A DNA stretch of 64,000 nt from JOPF136 sp963773835 (GCA_963773835.1 CAVZCQ010000001.1:186001-250000); one strand, 5' to 3'. Counted from the stretch's first letter, positions 31,815 to 41,115 are shown. Notes: generated from the sequence alone by a model not told the origin. Made by a program: numbers and translations.

Positions 31815-34800
31815 ATGACTGACACCGCGAAGGTGACGCCAGAAGAGAAGGTGACGAAGGAAATTCCTGATCTGCCTCTGTCACTGCGAAGAGCGTTGGA
31901 GGCGGGGGAATGCGTTCTTTTTGTCGGGGCGGGAATCGGCACCTATCTAAGGGATAAGAAGGGCGAGCCGGCGCCAGACGGCGAAGAATTAGCTCGCCGC
32001 CTCGCCAACCACTTTGGAATTGATACCGAGGGCAATTTCGACCTCTCGAGGATTGCAGAGATTGTGGAACTCCGGAAGGGCCGAAAAGAGCTCGAAACCT
32101 TTCTAAAAGATGAACTCGATAACCTTGAGCCCGACGCGACAATTCGGTGGCTTCCAAACACTCGCTGGCGAGCAATTTTCACTACGAACTACGATTACGC
32201 ACTGGAGCGCGCTTATCAGCTCACACCCAAACCACCGCAGAAACCCGTGAGCTTTTCAATCACGCCAGAACTAACATACGTCGACCCGCGCTTTGACGTT
32301 CCGATTTACCACCTCCATGGGACGTTCTTTAGCCAGTCAAAACCCCAAATCGTCATCACGCAGAGCGACTTCGTAACGTTTCGTGAGTCACGCCGGATGC
32401 TCTTCGAGCTCCTTAAGAAGGAGTTCGCGACGTCTACGGTACTGTATATCGGGTACTCAAACCGCGACCCAAATTGGCAGGTAGTCCTTACAGAAATACG
32501 CAATGAGTTTTATCCATCGCCTATGCCGATGTCTTTCCGCGTGGCCCCGGCAACCCCCGCCTTGGACGTTGAAATCCTTCGGGCAAAAGGCGTTGAGACA
32601 CTTAACATGAAGCTAGATGAGCTCGTTTCTGCGGCCGCCGCGACGCTGAAGGAAGCTGCGAGTATTGTGGACCTTCTCGAAACCGCTCGGAAACAGGTTC
32701 CCACCGAGCTAACCACTGAGTTTGATAAGAGCCCGGCAGCAATCCTGCGCTTCTTGAGTTCGTGGACCTACGTAAACGGCGCAGATTTTGACCAAAGACC
32801 AAATATCGCCCAGTTCTTGAAGGGAGACATGCCGAACTGGGGGCTCTTGGGAAGAAGGCTTTTCTTCCAACGGGATCTAGAGGATGAAGTATACGACGAG
32901 CTCTTGGATTTCGCGACCTCGGTCTCACAGTCGCCAACCAGCCTCCTCGTCACGGGTCCCGCCGGTTACGGCGCCACAACTCTCCTGCTGTCGCTTGCAA
33001 CCAGGCTAGTCTCCGATAATGCAGGGCCCGTCTTCTTGCATCGGCCCGGCAGTCCCATTTCCGAGGGAGACGTTGAACTGGGGGCTTCGCTTTTCCCCGC
33101 CAAGAGGCCCTTCTTCCTTATCGACAACGGGGCTGACCATGTGGGCGAGCTCGCGTCGGCCCTCTACACCCTGCGCGAAACTGACCGCGCCTGCTGCTTC
33201 CTCATTGCTGAGCGGACCAACGAATGGCGCCAGCGCCGGCCACGTCTGCGACCCAGAGAATTTGAAATAGAGCACCTAAGTGATCCCGAAATTAATCGAC
33301 TACTGGACTTTCTTGGGGCAAATAACGCGCTTAACAAATTGGCAGACCTAAAACGCGAATTGCAGTTTCAGATGATAAAGAACAAACACCGTCAGGAATT
33401 GCTGGTCGCGATGAGAGAATCTACCGAAGACAATTCTTTCGACGCAATCCTAGAAGACGAGTTCCGCGGCATCGGGAACGATCTCGCTAAGGGCGCGTAC
33501 CTCACCACCTGCGCATTTTATCAGCATGGCTCTCTTCTACGAGACAGCCTCTTGGCCGAGCTGATCGGCCGCACAGTAACAGAAATGTATGAAGAAACAG
33601 CGGATGAGACCGAAGGCGTGGTTGTTTACGAGCTGCAGGATCCGCTCTACGGGAGACACACCGCCCGCGCACGACATCGCAAAATCGCGGAAATTGTGTG
33701 GGCACGATGCGGGGATACTGCCGAGAAGGAAAAAATAATTCAAAAGATTTTGGACTCCCTAAATCTAAATTACGGCTTGGACAAAGACGCCTTCGAGAGC
33801 TTCGTCAGAACAGACTCCTTTGTCGACACCCTGCGGACCCTAGAAGGGAAGACCAAATTCTTCGAGACGGCTTGTCAGAAAGAGCCGCTGAGCCCTTACG
33901 TGCGACAGCATTATGCACGAATGTTGCTGCGGGAAGGCCGACCGGAAGCCGCCTTGGGCCAAATTGACCAAGCGATCGAAATCAAGAAAGACGTTCGAGT
34001 CCTGTACCACACCAAAGGCTTGATTCTCACAGAAATCACAATCACGACCGAAAGCGAAGAGATTGCACGTCGCAGGCTCGTCCAGGCAGAAAGGGCCTTC
34101 CGCCAGGGCATTACGATGTATCCGCGCGACGAGTATAGTTATCAGGGTCTCGCCTCGCTGTTCCTGAAATGGGCGAAACGCGCCCCAGCCGAAGCTGCCG
34201 AATACGTGGCAAAGTGCGAAGAGGTAATTTCCGAAGGCCTTCGCGTTGTCAATTCCAGAGAAGCTTTATGGCTCGTATCAGCGGAGGTACAGCAGTTCCT
34301 CGGCTCTGCCCCCAAATACCAGCAGGCGCTAGAAAAGGCCATCAAAGACAACCCAAAGAGTGTCGTGGGCCGCTACCTGCTCGGCCGTCACTACCGAAGG
34401 ACCGGTCAACCCCAGCGCGCGATCGACACCTTAGAACCCGTAATCAAGGAGTGCCCAGACGAATTCCGATGCTGTCTGAATTACGCACTCTCAATGCTGG
34501 ATATTGGGGCAAAGTATCCAGCCACAATAGCGATTGTGCGCCTAGGCTCGCTTTACGGAATGAAAGAGCCTCGGTACATTTCGATACTGGGCGGCCTGCT
34601 CTTCATGAACCGGGAATTTTCTCAGGCCGCAGCGGTGTTTGACGAAAGTAAAAAACAAGAATTCTCCGGCTCCGAAATGAAGCAGATCCATTTCTGGGCA
34701 CTGGACCCCACGGATCACTCAAAGCACCTCCGAGTTGAGGGTAAGGTGATGGCAGTCCGCGCTGGATTCTGCCTCATTGACGTGGCCAGCCACCCTAGAC

Positions 34801-34916
34801 TCCTCTGCCCTGCAACAAGATGGGGAGGCATGCTGATGCGCCAAGGGCAAGGCCTAACGGTGGAGATTGGCTTCTGCGCGAAAGGACCGATTGCTGACAA
34901 GCCGCTGCCGATATAG
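31815..34916 (+). CDS. SIR2 - P-loop NTPase-like - TPR - OB protein, candidate defence effector
   Basis: A 1033-residue protein. Residues 25-280 are a SIR2-like NAD-binding domain: VLFVGAGIG (34-42), FTTNYDYALE with N125 and D127, the catalytic-type YHLHGTF with H168, and IGYSNRDPNW. An NTPase-like region follows: a degenerate Walker A, GPAGYGATT (381-389), where the usual Lys is Ala, and a Walker B-like FFLID (433-437). Residues about 690-950 are TPR-like helices (HYARMLLREGRPEAALGQID). The last 65 residues (LRVEGKVMAVRAGFCLIDVA ... VEIGFCAKGPIA) resemble an OB/cold-shock fold. The order effector, NTPase, repeat sensor is that of anti-phage SIR2-STAND proteins, which deplete NAD on infection; function here is inferred from domains. 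The ATG at 31815 has no clear ribosome-binding site. Confidence 0.8.
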   Translation: MTDTAKVTPEEKVTKEIPDLPLSLRRALEAGECVLFVGAGIGTYLRDKKGEPAPDGEELARRLANHFGIDTEGNFDLSRIAEIVELRKGRKELETFLKDELDNLEPDATIRWLPNTRWRAIFTTNYDYALERAYQLTPKPPQKPVSFSITPELTYVDPRFDVPIYHLHGTFFSQSKPQIVITQSDFVTFRESRRMLFELLKKEFATSTVLYIGYSNRDPNWQVVLTEIRNEFYPSPMPMSFRVAPATPALDVEILRAKGVETLNMKLDELVSAAAATLKEAASIVDLLETARKQVPTELTTEFDKSPAAILRFLSSWTYVNGADFDQRPNIAQFLKGDMPNWGLLGRRLFFQRDLEDEVYDELLDFATSVSQSPTSLLVTGPAGYGATTLLLSLATRLVSDNAGPVFLHRPGSPISEGDVELGASLFPAKRPFFLIDNGADHVGELASALYTLRETDRACCFLIAERTNEWRQRRPRLRPREFEIEHLSDPEINRLLDFLGANNALNKLADLKRELQFQMIKNKHRQELLVAMRESTEDNSFDAILEDEFRGIGNDLAKGAYLTTCAFYQHGSLLRDSLLAELIGRTVTEMYEETADETEGVVVYELQDPLYGRHTARARHRKIAEIVWARCGDTAEKEKIIQKILDSLNLNYGLDKDAFESFVRTDSFVDTLRTLEGKTKFFETACQKEPLSPYVRQHYARMLLREGRPEAALGQIDQAIEIKKDVRVLYHTKGLILTEITITTESEEIARRRLVQAERAFRQGITMYPRDEYSYQGLASLFLKWAKRAPAEAAEYVAKCEEVISEGLRVVNSREALWLVSAEVQQFLGSAPKYQQALEKAIKDNPKSVVGRYLLGRHYRRTGQPQRAIDTLEPVIKECPDEFRCCLNYALSMLDIGAKYPATIAIVRLGSLYGMKEPRYISILGGLLFMNREFSQAAAVFDESKKQEFSGSEMKQIHFWALDPTDHSKHLRVEGKVMAVRAGFCLIDVASHPRLLCPATRWGGMLMRQGQGLTVEIGFCAKGPIADKPLPI

Positions 34917-34977
34917 CGAGCCACTGGCTGCTGCCTAGTTCCAGACGTGTTCCCCCCCGCCCCTACTTTTCCGCCCA

Positions 34978-35020
34978 AGAAAGAACCGCTGAACCTCTGC
35001 TTTTTTGATATTGCCCCAAC
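34978..35020 (-). repeat. Direct repeat left of the small gene
   Basis: AGAAAGAACCGCTGAACCTC TGCTTTTTTGATAT... is about 90% identical to 35481-35522. Read on the minus strand it encodes WGNIKKAEVQRFFL, against WDDIKKAEVWRFFL in the other copy. Both may be remnants of one gene family. Confidence 0.65.
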
Positions 35021-35078
35021 GTCCGGAAGCGGGTCAGCTAGAAACTTGGAGCGTATAATGCTCGAAAGAGAGGATTAC

Positions 35079-35351
35079 ATGTCCCAAGGCGCCTTTTCGC
35101 TGCAAGTACTTGCCGACGACGAAGCTGAGGTTCTGGTCAAATTTGCGTTCATGGAACGCCCGTTACGGGCCAAGGTAGTTGAACGCGAAGCCGCCGGCCT
35201 TTGGTTTGAGGGCAAATCGCTTGCTAACGCGATGACAAAACTAGCTGTTGACCAAAGATTTGCCCCCACACCTGATTCTGGCGACATTAGTGGCGAGTCA
35301 GACCTATTCGTTCCGTTTCAGCAGATAGTGTGGCTGATCGCCGCAGTCTAG
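35079..35351 (+). CDS. Small hypothetical protein of the SIR2 island
   Basis: This 90-residue acidic alpha/beta protein of unknown family contains FSLQVLADDEAEVLVKFAFM, LRAKVVEREAAGLWFEGKSL and SDLFVPFQQIVWLIAAV. The C-terminal part resembles small beta-barrel proteins in which a hydrophobic strand ends the fold, but I cannot name it. The ATG at 35079 has AGAGGA six bases upstream; ATG 35058 would add seven residues. A perfect TATAAT at 35054-35059 could be its -10 box. It is encoded 160 bases after the SIR2 gene, in the same orientation and composition, and is flanked by two copies of a direct repeat. Confidence 0.6.
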   Translation: MSQGAFSLQVLADDEAEVLVKFAFMERPLRAKVVEREAAGLWFEGKSLANAMTKLAVDQRFAPTPDSGDISGESDLFVPFQQIVWLIAAV

Positions 35352-35363
35352 GGCTGAGCGCTC

Positions 35364-35540
35364 CTAGCTCCCCCCTCGGGGAAGCTCGCGCGGCAGTTCC
35401 AGATCCGGGCCGGAATTGCTGAAGCTTATGCCTTCGATCCCCGCCCCTTTGGCCACACTCACGATGCCCCCGAAATCAGCAAGAAAGAACCGCCAAACCT
35501 CTGCTTTTTTGATATCGTCCCACTTTTCCCTTGCTTTTCT
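35364..35540 (-). pseudogene. C-terminal remnant of an unidentified protein
   Basis: An open minus-strand frame with no start, reading RKAREKWDDIKKAEVWRFFL then ADFGGIVSVAKGAGIEGISF and ending SNSGPDLELPRELPRGGS. The composition and alternating hydrophobic pattern look like genuine protein, not random frame. The upstream part is missing: an in-frame stop lies at 35541. The first half duplicates the reading of 34978-35020. I do not recognise the parent family. Confidence 0.4.
35481..35522 (-). repeat. Direct repeat right of the small gene
   Basis: Second copy of 34978-35020, about 500 bases away and in the same orientation. It lies inside the C-terminal remnant frame. Confidence 0.65.
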
Positions 35541-35968
35541 CTATCCACTAGGGCATATAACAATAGGGTGACTATACGTGGACAGCGCCAGACCAATCCG
35601 AGAGCACATCGCATTTCGATCTAAGTCCCATAAGAATCAGGCGATTGGGCACTCCGGCGCAAATTGCCGAAAATCGCTCCCCTGTGTTTTCAACAACTTG
35701 GACACTCCCGCTTCACTCAATTTTCACCTATGTCCTGTATTTTCAGGCGGTTGGGCATTCCCGCACAAAAAAGAGGGGGGGGTACCCCCCCTCCCCCAGA
35801 AATCGGACTCTACTCTCCGGCCCTCACTCCTCATCCCAGCCAGCCTCAGGGCGACGACGATTCCTTGCCGCGCATCCAAACGAAGCGGCCTTGCTCCTTG
35901 CTCCCCACCAGTCACCAGTCACGATTCACCAGTCACCGCTTTTGTGTAAACTAGAACTCCACACACCT
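35541..35968. other. Spacer with GGGGGGGGTACCCCCCC palindrome
   Basis: No gene is supported; the long frame through here is only the upstream extension of the next gene. At 35773-35793 a run of eight G, TA and seven C forms a near-perfect palindrome. Three loosely similar words (GATTGGGCACTCCGG, ACTTGGACACTCCCG, GGTTGGGCATTCCCG) recur at about 50-base spacing. CACCAGTCACCAGTCAC words precede the gene. Confidence 0.45.
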
Positions 35969-37732
35969 ATGAAATCATCCACTGTTCGTACTCATCTTCT
36001 TGCAGCCCCACTTCTCTTGCTTCTGGCAGCGGCTACCTGTTTTGCCGGCTCGCCGACAGACGTGCCGCCCGTGGACAAGCAGCCCAAGGACGGCCCCAAA
36101 TCCATCCTGATCCAGGCGATGGAGGAGGAGCTCCAGCGTTCCGTCACGGGCCTGGCCAAGGCCAGTCCGCCGCCCTACTTCATCAGCTACCGCATCACCG
36201 AGCAGCAACGCGCGGAGGTGCAGGGCTCGAACGGCGCGCTGCTCTCCAGCGATGAGACGCACACGCGCTGGCTCCAGACCTCGGTGCGCGTGGGCAGCTA
36301 CCTGCTGGACGATACTCACCGCGTCGCGGGCGAAGATTCCGGCTCCCAGGCCAGCTTCGGCACCGTTGCTCCGGTGGACGACGACCCCGGCGTGCTGCGC
36401 CGCCTCCTCTGGCGCGAGACCGACCGTCAATACCGCGGCGCCACGGAAGCGATGCTGCGCATTCAGACCGGCAAAGACGTGAAGATAGAAAGCTCAGAGG
36501 CCCAGGCCCCCGATTTCTCGCGCGAGCAGCCCCACGTCTATTACGGCCCTTACGTGAGCTTTCATCTCGACCGTCGCCCGTGGGAAGAAAAGGTGCGCCT
36601 TTACACCAACGCCTTCCGTTCTTCCGCCGCCGTCCTGAACTCCATCGTCAGCATGACCGCGCTGGCCCAGAACAATTACATGGTGACGAGCGAGGGCACC
36701 CGGCTCCAATTCGGCCAGATCCGCTATCGCCTCGAGCTCTTCATCCAGGGCAAGGCCGCGGATGGAATGGACATCAACCGCTACGCCAACTTCGACTGGG
36801 TCGATCCCTCCGAGCAGCCGGACGACAAGAAGGTGCTCGCCCAGGCCGCCGAACTCGTGAAGCAAATGGAGGCGCTCGTCAAAGCCCCTCTCGTCGAGCC
36901 CGCCGCCGTGCCCACGTTGCTCACCGGCCGCGCTGCTGCCGTCTATTTCCATGAGATGTTCGGCCATCGCGCCGAAGGCCACCGCCAAAAAGACGTCAGG
37001 GAGGGCCAGACCTTCGCTAAAAAGGTCGGCGAGCCGATTCTCCCCAGCTTCCTTTCCATCTACGACGATCCCACTCAGAAGCGCATGGGCCATGAGGACC
37101 TGCTCGGCTATTACCCCTATGACGACGAGGGCGTGCCCTCCCAGCACGTGGTGCTGGTGGACCACGGCGTGTTGAAGAACTTCGAGATGTCGCGTTCGCC
37201 CCTGCTTGGTTTTCCCGATTCGAACGGCCACGGCCGCGCCCAGATGGGGCTCGTTCCCGTCTCCCGCCAGGGCAATCTGGTGGTGGAGAGCAGCAAACAG
37301 GTGAGCGACGCCGAACTGCGCACAATGCTCATCGAAGAAATCAAAAAGCAGGGAAAGCCTTTCGGTTTGATCATTGACGACATCGCCGGCGGTTTCACCT
37401 TCACCGGCCGCGGCCAGCCGCAGGTGCTTCAAGTCACGCCGCTGGTGGTGTACCAGGTGTATGCCGACGGGCGCCCCGACCTGCTGGTGCGGGGCGTGGA
37501 CGTCATCGCCACCCCGCTCGTCTCCCTGACCAAAATCGTGGCCACGGGAAATAAAGAGGAAGTGTTCAACGGCTACTGCGGCGCCGAATCCGGTTCCGTG
37601 CCCGTCGCCGCCGTGTCTCCCGCCATTCTGATCAGCGAAATGGAAGTACAAAAGAAAGAAACTTCCTCCGACCGCCCGCCCATTCTGCCTCCGCCCGCCC
37701 ATGATCCCCAGGCTACGGGAGGACGGCCATGA
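35969..37732 (+). CDS. Secreted TldD-family metallopeptidase
   Basis: This 587-residue protein is related to TldD/PmbA (peptidase U62) but has a signal peptide (LLAAPLLLLLAAATCFAGS), unlike the cytoplasmic E. coli enzymes. The zinc motif is present as HEMFGHRAEGH (H328, E329, H333). The family's downstream elements are also there: IYDDPTQKRMGHEDLLGYYP, DDEGVPSQHVVLVDHGVLKN and a C-terminal ITPLV-type barrel. It overlaps the following gene by ATGA, so the two are translationally coupled. The likely job is peptide cleavage in the periplasm as the catalytic half of a heterodimer, by analogy with TldD-TldE. Confidence 0.9.
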   Translation: MKSSTVRTHLLAAPLLLLLAAATCFAGSPTDVPPVDKQPKDGPKSILIQAMEEELQRSVTGLAKASPPPYFISYRITEQQRAEVQGSNGALLSSDETHTRWLQTSVRVGSYLLDDTHRVAGEDSGSQASFGTVAPVDDDPGVLRRLLWRETDRQYRGATEAMLRIQTGKDVKIESSEAQAPDFSREQPHVYYGPYVSFHLDRRPWEEKVRLYTNAFRSSAAVLNSIVSMTALAQNNYMVTSEGTRLQFGQIRYRLELFIQGKAADGMDINRYANFDWVDPSEQPDDKKVLAQAAELVKQMEALVKAPLVEPAAVPTLLTGRAAAVYFHEMFGHRAEGHRQKDVREGQTFAKKVGEPILPSFLSIYDDPTQKRMGHEDLLGYYPYDDEGVPSQHVVLVDHGVLKNFEMSRSPLLGFPDSNGHGRAQMGLVPVSRQGNLVVESSKQVSDAELRTMLIEEIKKQGKPFGLIIDDIAGGFTFTGRGQPQVLQVTPLVVYQVYADGRPDLLVRGVDVIATPLVSLTKIVATGNKEEVFNGYCGAESGSVPVAAVSPAILISEMEVQKKETSSDRPPILPPPAHDPQATGGRP

Positions 37733-39555
37733 CCCGCGCCCGCTGGTTTCCGCTCGCGGGGATTCCCGTGCTCGCTGTGGCGCTCGCGGGCGCCGCCTTC
37801 TCGCGCCCTGCCGTTTCCGCCGCGGCCGAAGACAAAGACCAGACGTTGCACGCCATGCAGGACGAATTGGCGCGCTCGCGCGCGCGGCTCGTGCTTCCTC
37901 CTCAGGCTCCGCCCTATTATCTGGAGTATCGCCTGCTCGACATCGACCAGAAGACGGTGGCGGCCTCGTTCGGCGCGCTGCTTTCCAGCACCACCTCGCG
38001 CAACCGCTTCATGGATGTGAACGCGCGCGTCGGCGATTACCAGCTCGACAGCTCGAATTTTATCGGCGGCAGCGATTTCCAGGGCTTTATCGGCTCCACG
38101 GGCGGTGTGGGCATCGACGGCGACTACAACTCGCTCCGCCAGGACCTGTGGCTGGCCACCGACCAGGCTTACAAACAGGCGCTCAACCAGCTCTCCAGCA
38201 AACGCGCCTTTCTGTTGAACCTCTCGCGCCCCCCGGAGATCGCCGACTTTTCGCGCGTACTGCCGGTAAAGGACGTGGAGCCCAAAATCGCCCCGGACTG
38301 GACCTCGCGCAACTGGGAGCAGGAGGCGCGCGACGCTTCCTCCGTCCTCCGGTCGTTCCCCGAGCTTTACAGTTCGCGCATCAGCTATCACATGGCGTCG
38401 ATGAACTATTACCTGCTCAACTCGGAAGGCACGGAAGTGCGCGTGCCGCGCCAGGTGGCAGCCATCGAGGCCAGCTTCGAGACCCAGTCCGGCGACGGCT
38501 ACCCGCTCCACAATTTCTACGCCGTATATGCGAATACGCCGGCGGAGCTGCCTCCGCCCAGCGTGGTGCGCGAGGGACTGGAAAAGGCGGCTCGCAACCT
38601 GATGGCACTGCGCAACAGCCCCTCTGCGCCGGATTATTCCGGCCCGGTGCTGTTTGATGCGCCCGCGGCGGGAGCCCTGATTGCCCAGATCGTCGCGCCC
38701 TCGGTAGGCGGCTCGCGCCCGCCCCTCGCGGCGATGCAGGGTTTCGAGCAGTTGCTCGAGCGTGTGGGCGGCAGAAGCGAGTGGTCGGGCCGGATTGGAA
38801 CCCGCGTTCTTCCCCTCGGTGTTTCGCTGCTGGACGACCCGCTTCGCAAGGACTACCAGGGAACGCCCCTCATCGGCGGCTTCGCCGTGGACGATGAGGG
38901 AATCCGTGCACAGCGCGTCTCGATTGTGGACAACGGCACGCTGAAGCAGCTCCTGATGTCCCGCCGCCCCGGCCCCGATTTTGACGCATCCAACGGACAC
39001 GGCCGCGGCTTCTACCTCAGCGATCCCCGCGCCACCATGAGTAATCTCTTCTTCGAGGCTTCGGACACCAAGACCCCCGAGGCCCTGCGGAAGCAGTTCT
39101 TCGACCTTTGCAAGCAGGACGGCCACGCCTGGTGCCTCGAGGTCAAAAAAATGGACAACCCCGCGGTTGGGTTGTCCCGCCAGGATGATTTTTCCGAGTA
39201 CATCGGGGCCATGGCCGGAGGCGCGGGCGCAGGCGACCGGCTGCCGCTGCTCGTTTATCGCGTGTACGTGGAGGACGGACGCGAAGAGCCGCTCCGCGGC
39301 GCCCTGCTGCGGGGGATGAACCTGCGCGCATTGCGCTCCATCGCAGGCATCGGAAACGACTACGCGCCCTTCGTTTACATGCAGAGCCAGCAGTTCGGAT
39401 TTGCTTCCACGGCGCTTTCCGCGTTCGGCAGTGCCCAGGGCGGCCTGCCCACCTCGGTCGTGGCGCCGTCGCTCCTGTTTGAAGATGTGGATGTGCGCGG
39501 GGCCCGCGGCGAACCGCGGCGCGCTCCGCTCCTTCCTCCTCCGCCGTTCAACTGA
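37729..39555 (+). CDS. Secreted TldE/PmbA-like protein without zinc motif
   Basis: This 608-residue protein has a signal peptide (FPLAGIPVLAVALAGAAFS). It shares the overall fold and the segments GTPLIGGFAVDDEGIRAQRV and SIVDNGTLKQLLMSRRPGPD with the upstream protein. It has no HExxxH: the corresponding region reads DAPAAGALIAQIVAPSVGG. It is therefore probably the non-catalytic partner, as TldE/PmbA is to TldD. The ATG overlaps the previous stop (ATGA). Nothing in the operon shows the substrate. Confidence 0.85.
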   Translation: MTRARWFPLAGIPVLAVALAGAAFSRPAVSAAAEDKDQTLHAMQDELARSRARLVLPPQAPPYYLEYRLLDIDQKTVAASFGALLSSTTSRNRFMDVNARVGDYQLDSSNFIGGSDFQGFIGSTGGVGIDGDYNSLRQDLWLATDQAYKQALNQLSSKRAFLLNLSRPPEIADFSRVLPVKDVEPKIAPDWTSRNWEQEARDASSVLRSFPELYSSRISYHMASMNYYLLNSEGTEVRVPRQVAAIEASFETQSGDGYPLHNFYAVYANTPAELPPPSVVREGLEKAARNLMALRNSPSAPDYSGPVLFDAPAAGALIAQIVAPSVGGSRPPLAAMQGFEQLLERVGGRSEWSGRIGTRVLPLGVSLLDDPLRKDYQGTPLIGGFAVDDEGIRAQRVSIVDNGTLKQLLMSRRPGPDFDASNGHGRGFYLSDPRATMSNLFFEASDTKTPEALRKQFFDLCKQDGHAWCLEVKKMDNPAVGLSRQDDFSEYIGAMAGGAGAGDRLPLLVYRVYVEDGREEPLRGALLRGMNLRALRSIAGIGNDYAPFVYMQSQQFGFASTALSAFGSAQGGLPTSVVAPSLLFEDVDVRGARGEPRRAPLLPPPPFN

Positions 39556-39711
39556 TACGCCGCGGACCAGATTTTTTCATCGCGCTGCTCGCCTCCATCC
39601 TGCTGCTGCGGCGAAAACTGCTCTCTCCACCACATTTGCTGTACCATTCGAGCGCGTCACCGCGATAATCATGGAGCGCCGGACGCGGCGGAGCATTCCA
39701 ATCAGGCAGCA

Positions 39712-41115
39712 GTGAGCGGACAGGAAGAAATCCGGGAAAAGCGGCTGGCCGCGGGCGCCTCCGTCGTCTCTGCGCTCGTGCTCGTGGGGCTGAAGGCCTT
39801 CCTCTCCTACGCCACAGGCAGTCTCGGCGTGCTCTCGGAAGCGTTGCACTCCACTCTCGATTTGATCGCCGCCGTGATCACCTATCTTTCCGTGCAAGCG
39901 GCGAGCCAGCCGCCGGATGAAAGCCATCCTTACGGCCACGAGAAGATTGAAAGCTTCTCGGCCTTTGTGGAGACGATGCTGCTGCTGGCCACCGCGGTGT
40001 TCATCATCTACGAGGCTGCCGAGCGGCTGTTCTTTCAGGGCGTGAGCATCCGGCCGAGCTTTGTGGCCGTGCTCGTCCTGTGCATCTGCCTGGGCGTGGA
40101 CGTAGCGCGGGCCCGCGCGTTGACGCGTGTGGCGCGCCGCTATGCGAGCGAGGCGCTCGAAGCCGACGCACTGCATTTCTCCACCGACGTATGGAGCACG
40201 CTGGTGGTTATCGGCGGCCTGCTGCTGGCCGCTGCAGGCGAGCCCTTCGGGCAGCCCTGGCTCCGCTTTGCGGACCCGCTGGCCGGACTGTTCGTTGCCG
40301 GCGTGGTGATCCGCATCGGGTCGCGCCTGGGACAGAAGACGCTCGAAACGCTGCTCGATGCCGCGCCGCTGGGCCTTCAGGGGCGCATCCAACGCGGGGT
40401 CGCCGCGATTGAAGGCGTGCTGGCCGCCGATCGCGTGCGCGCGCGCCGCGCGGGCAACTCCTACTTTGTGGATGTCACCATCAGCGTGTCGCGCACGGCT
40501 ACCTTCGAGCAGGTGCACGCGGTGAGCGACGCGGTCGAACGCCGCGTCCGCGAGATCGTTCCCGCGGACGTCATGGTGCACATGGAGCCGCGCGCGGGCA
40601 CGCGCGAGAACGTGTTCGATCGCGTGCGCGCCATCGCCCAGCGCCGCGGCCTCGCCATCCACGACGTTTCAGCGAACCAACTAGATGGGAAATTGTTCCT
40701 GGACCTGCACCTCGAGGTGGACGAAGGGCTGACGCTCGTGGAGGCCCATCGCGCCGCCACCGAGCTCGAACGCGACCTGCTCTCAGAGATTCCCCACGCG
40801 GGCGAGGTGAACATCCACATCGAGCCGCTCGGCGCGCACATCCCTTCCGCGGACACGATGAAGGATCTCGGGATGGCTGTGCAAACGTACATCAACGACC
40901 TGCGCAGCGAATACCACGAGCTGGTGGAATGCTCCCACGTGCAGGTGCGCCGGGCGGAGAACCGCATCGTCGTGTCCTGCAAATGCACCCTGCAGGCCAG
41001 CCTGCCGATCACGGACGTGCACGACGTAACCGGCGCGCTCGAAGACCGTGTGCGCGAGCGCTTCCCGCAGATTGCCCGCGTCACGATTCACCCCGAGCCG
41101 CCGGGGGAGAGCTAG
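39712..41115 (+). CDS. Cation diffusion facilitator with three tandem C-terminal domains
   Basis: A metal/proton antiporter of the CDF family, 467 residues, exporting Zn or similar divalent ions. About six transmembrane helices occupy residues 12-205. The helix 2 metal site is ALHSTLDLIAAV (H/D), and the loop DESHPYGHEKIESF is diagnostic. Family members normally carry one C-terminal cytoplasmic dimerisation domain. Here there are three ferredoxin-like repeats: about 215-290 (YFVDVTISVSR ... VMVHMEPRAG), 292-372 (FLDLHLEVDEG ... VNIHIEPLG) and 375-465 (RIVVSCKCTLQ ... VTIHPEPPG). The GTG at 39712 is the only fitting start. The gene is followed by the convergent glycosyltransferase. Confidence 0.9.
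   Translation: MSGQEEIREKRLAAGASVVSALVLVGLKAFLSYATGSLGVLSEALHSTLDLIAAVITYLSVQAASQPPDESHPYGHEKIESFSAFVETMLLLATAVFIIYEAAERLFFQGVSIRPSFVAVLVLCICLGVDVARARALTRVARRYASEALEADALHFSTDVWSTLVVIGGLLLAAAGEPFGQPWLRFADPLAGLFVAGVVIRIGSRLGQKTLETLLDAAPLGLQGRIQRGVAAIEGVLAADRVRARRAGNSYFVDVTISVSRTATFEQVHAVSDAVERRVREIVPADVMVHMEPRAGTRENVFDRVRAIAQRRGLAIHDVSANQLDGKLFLDLHLEVDEGLTLVEAHRAATELERDLLSEIPHAGEVNIHIEPLGAHIPSADTMKDLGMAVQTYINDLRSEYHELVECSHVQVRRAENRIVVSCKCTLQASLPITDVHDVTGALEDRVRERFPQIARVTIHPEPPGES

Noticed and set aside
35645..35968. N-terminal extension of the TldD-like protein
   Set aside because: The added residues are repeat-like and no ribosome-binding site supports them; the ATG at 35969 gives a proper signal peptide.
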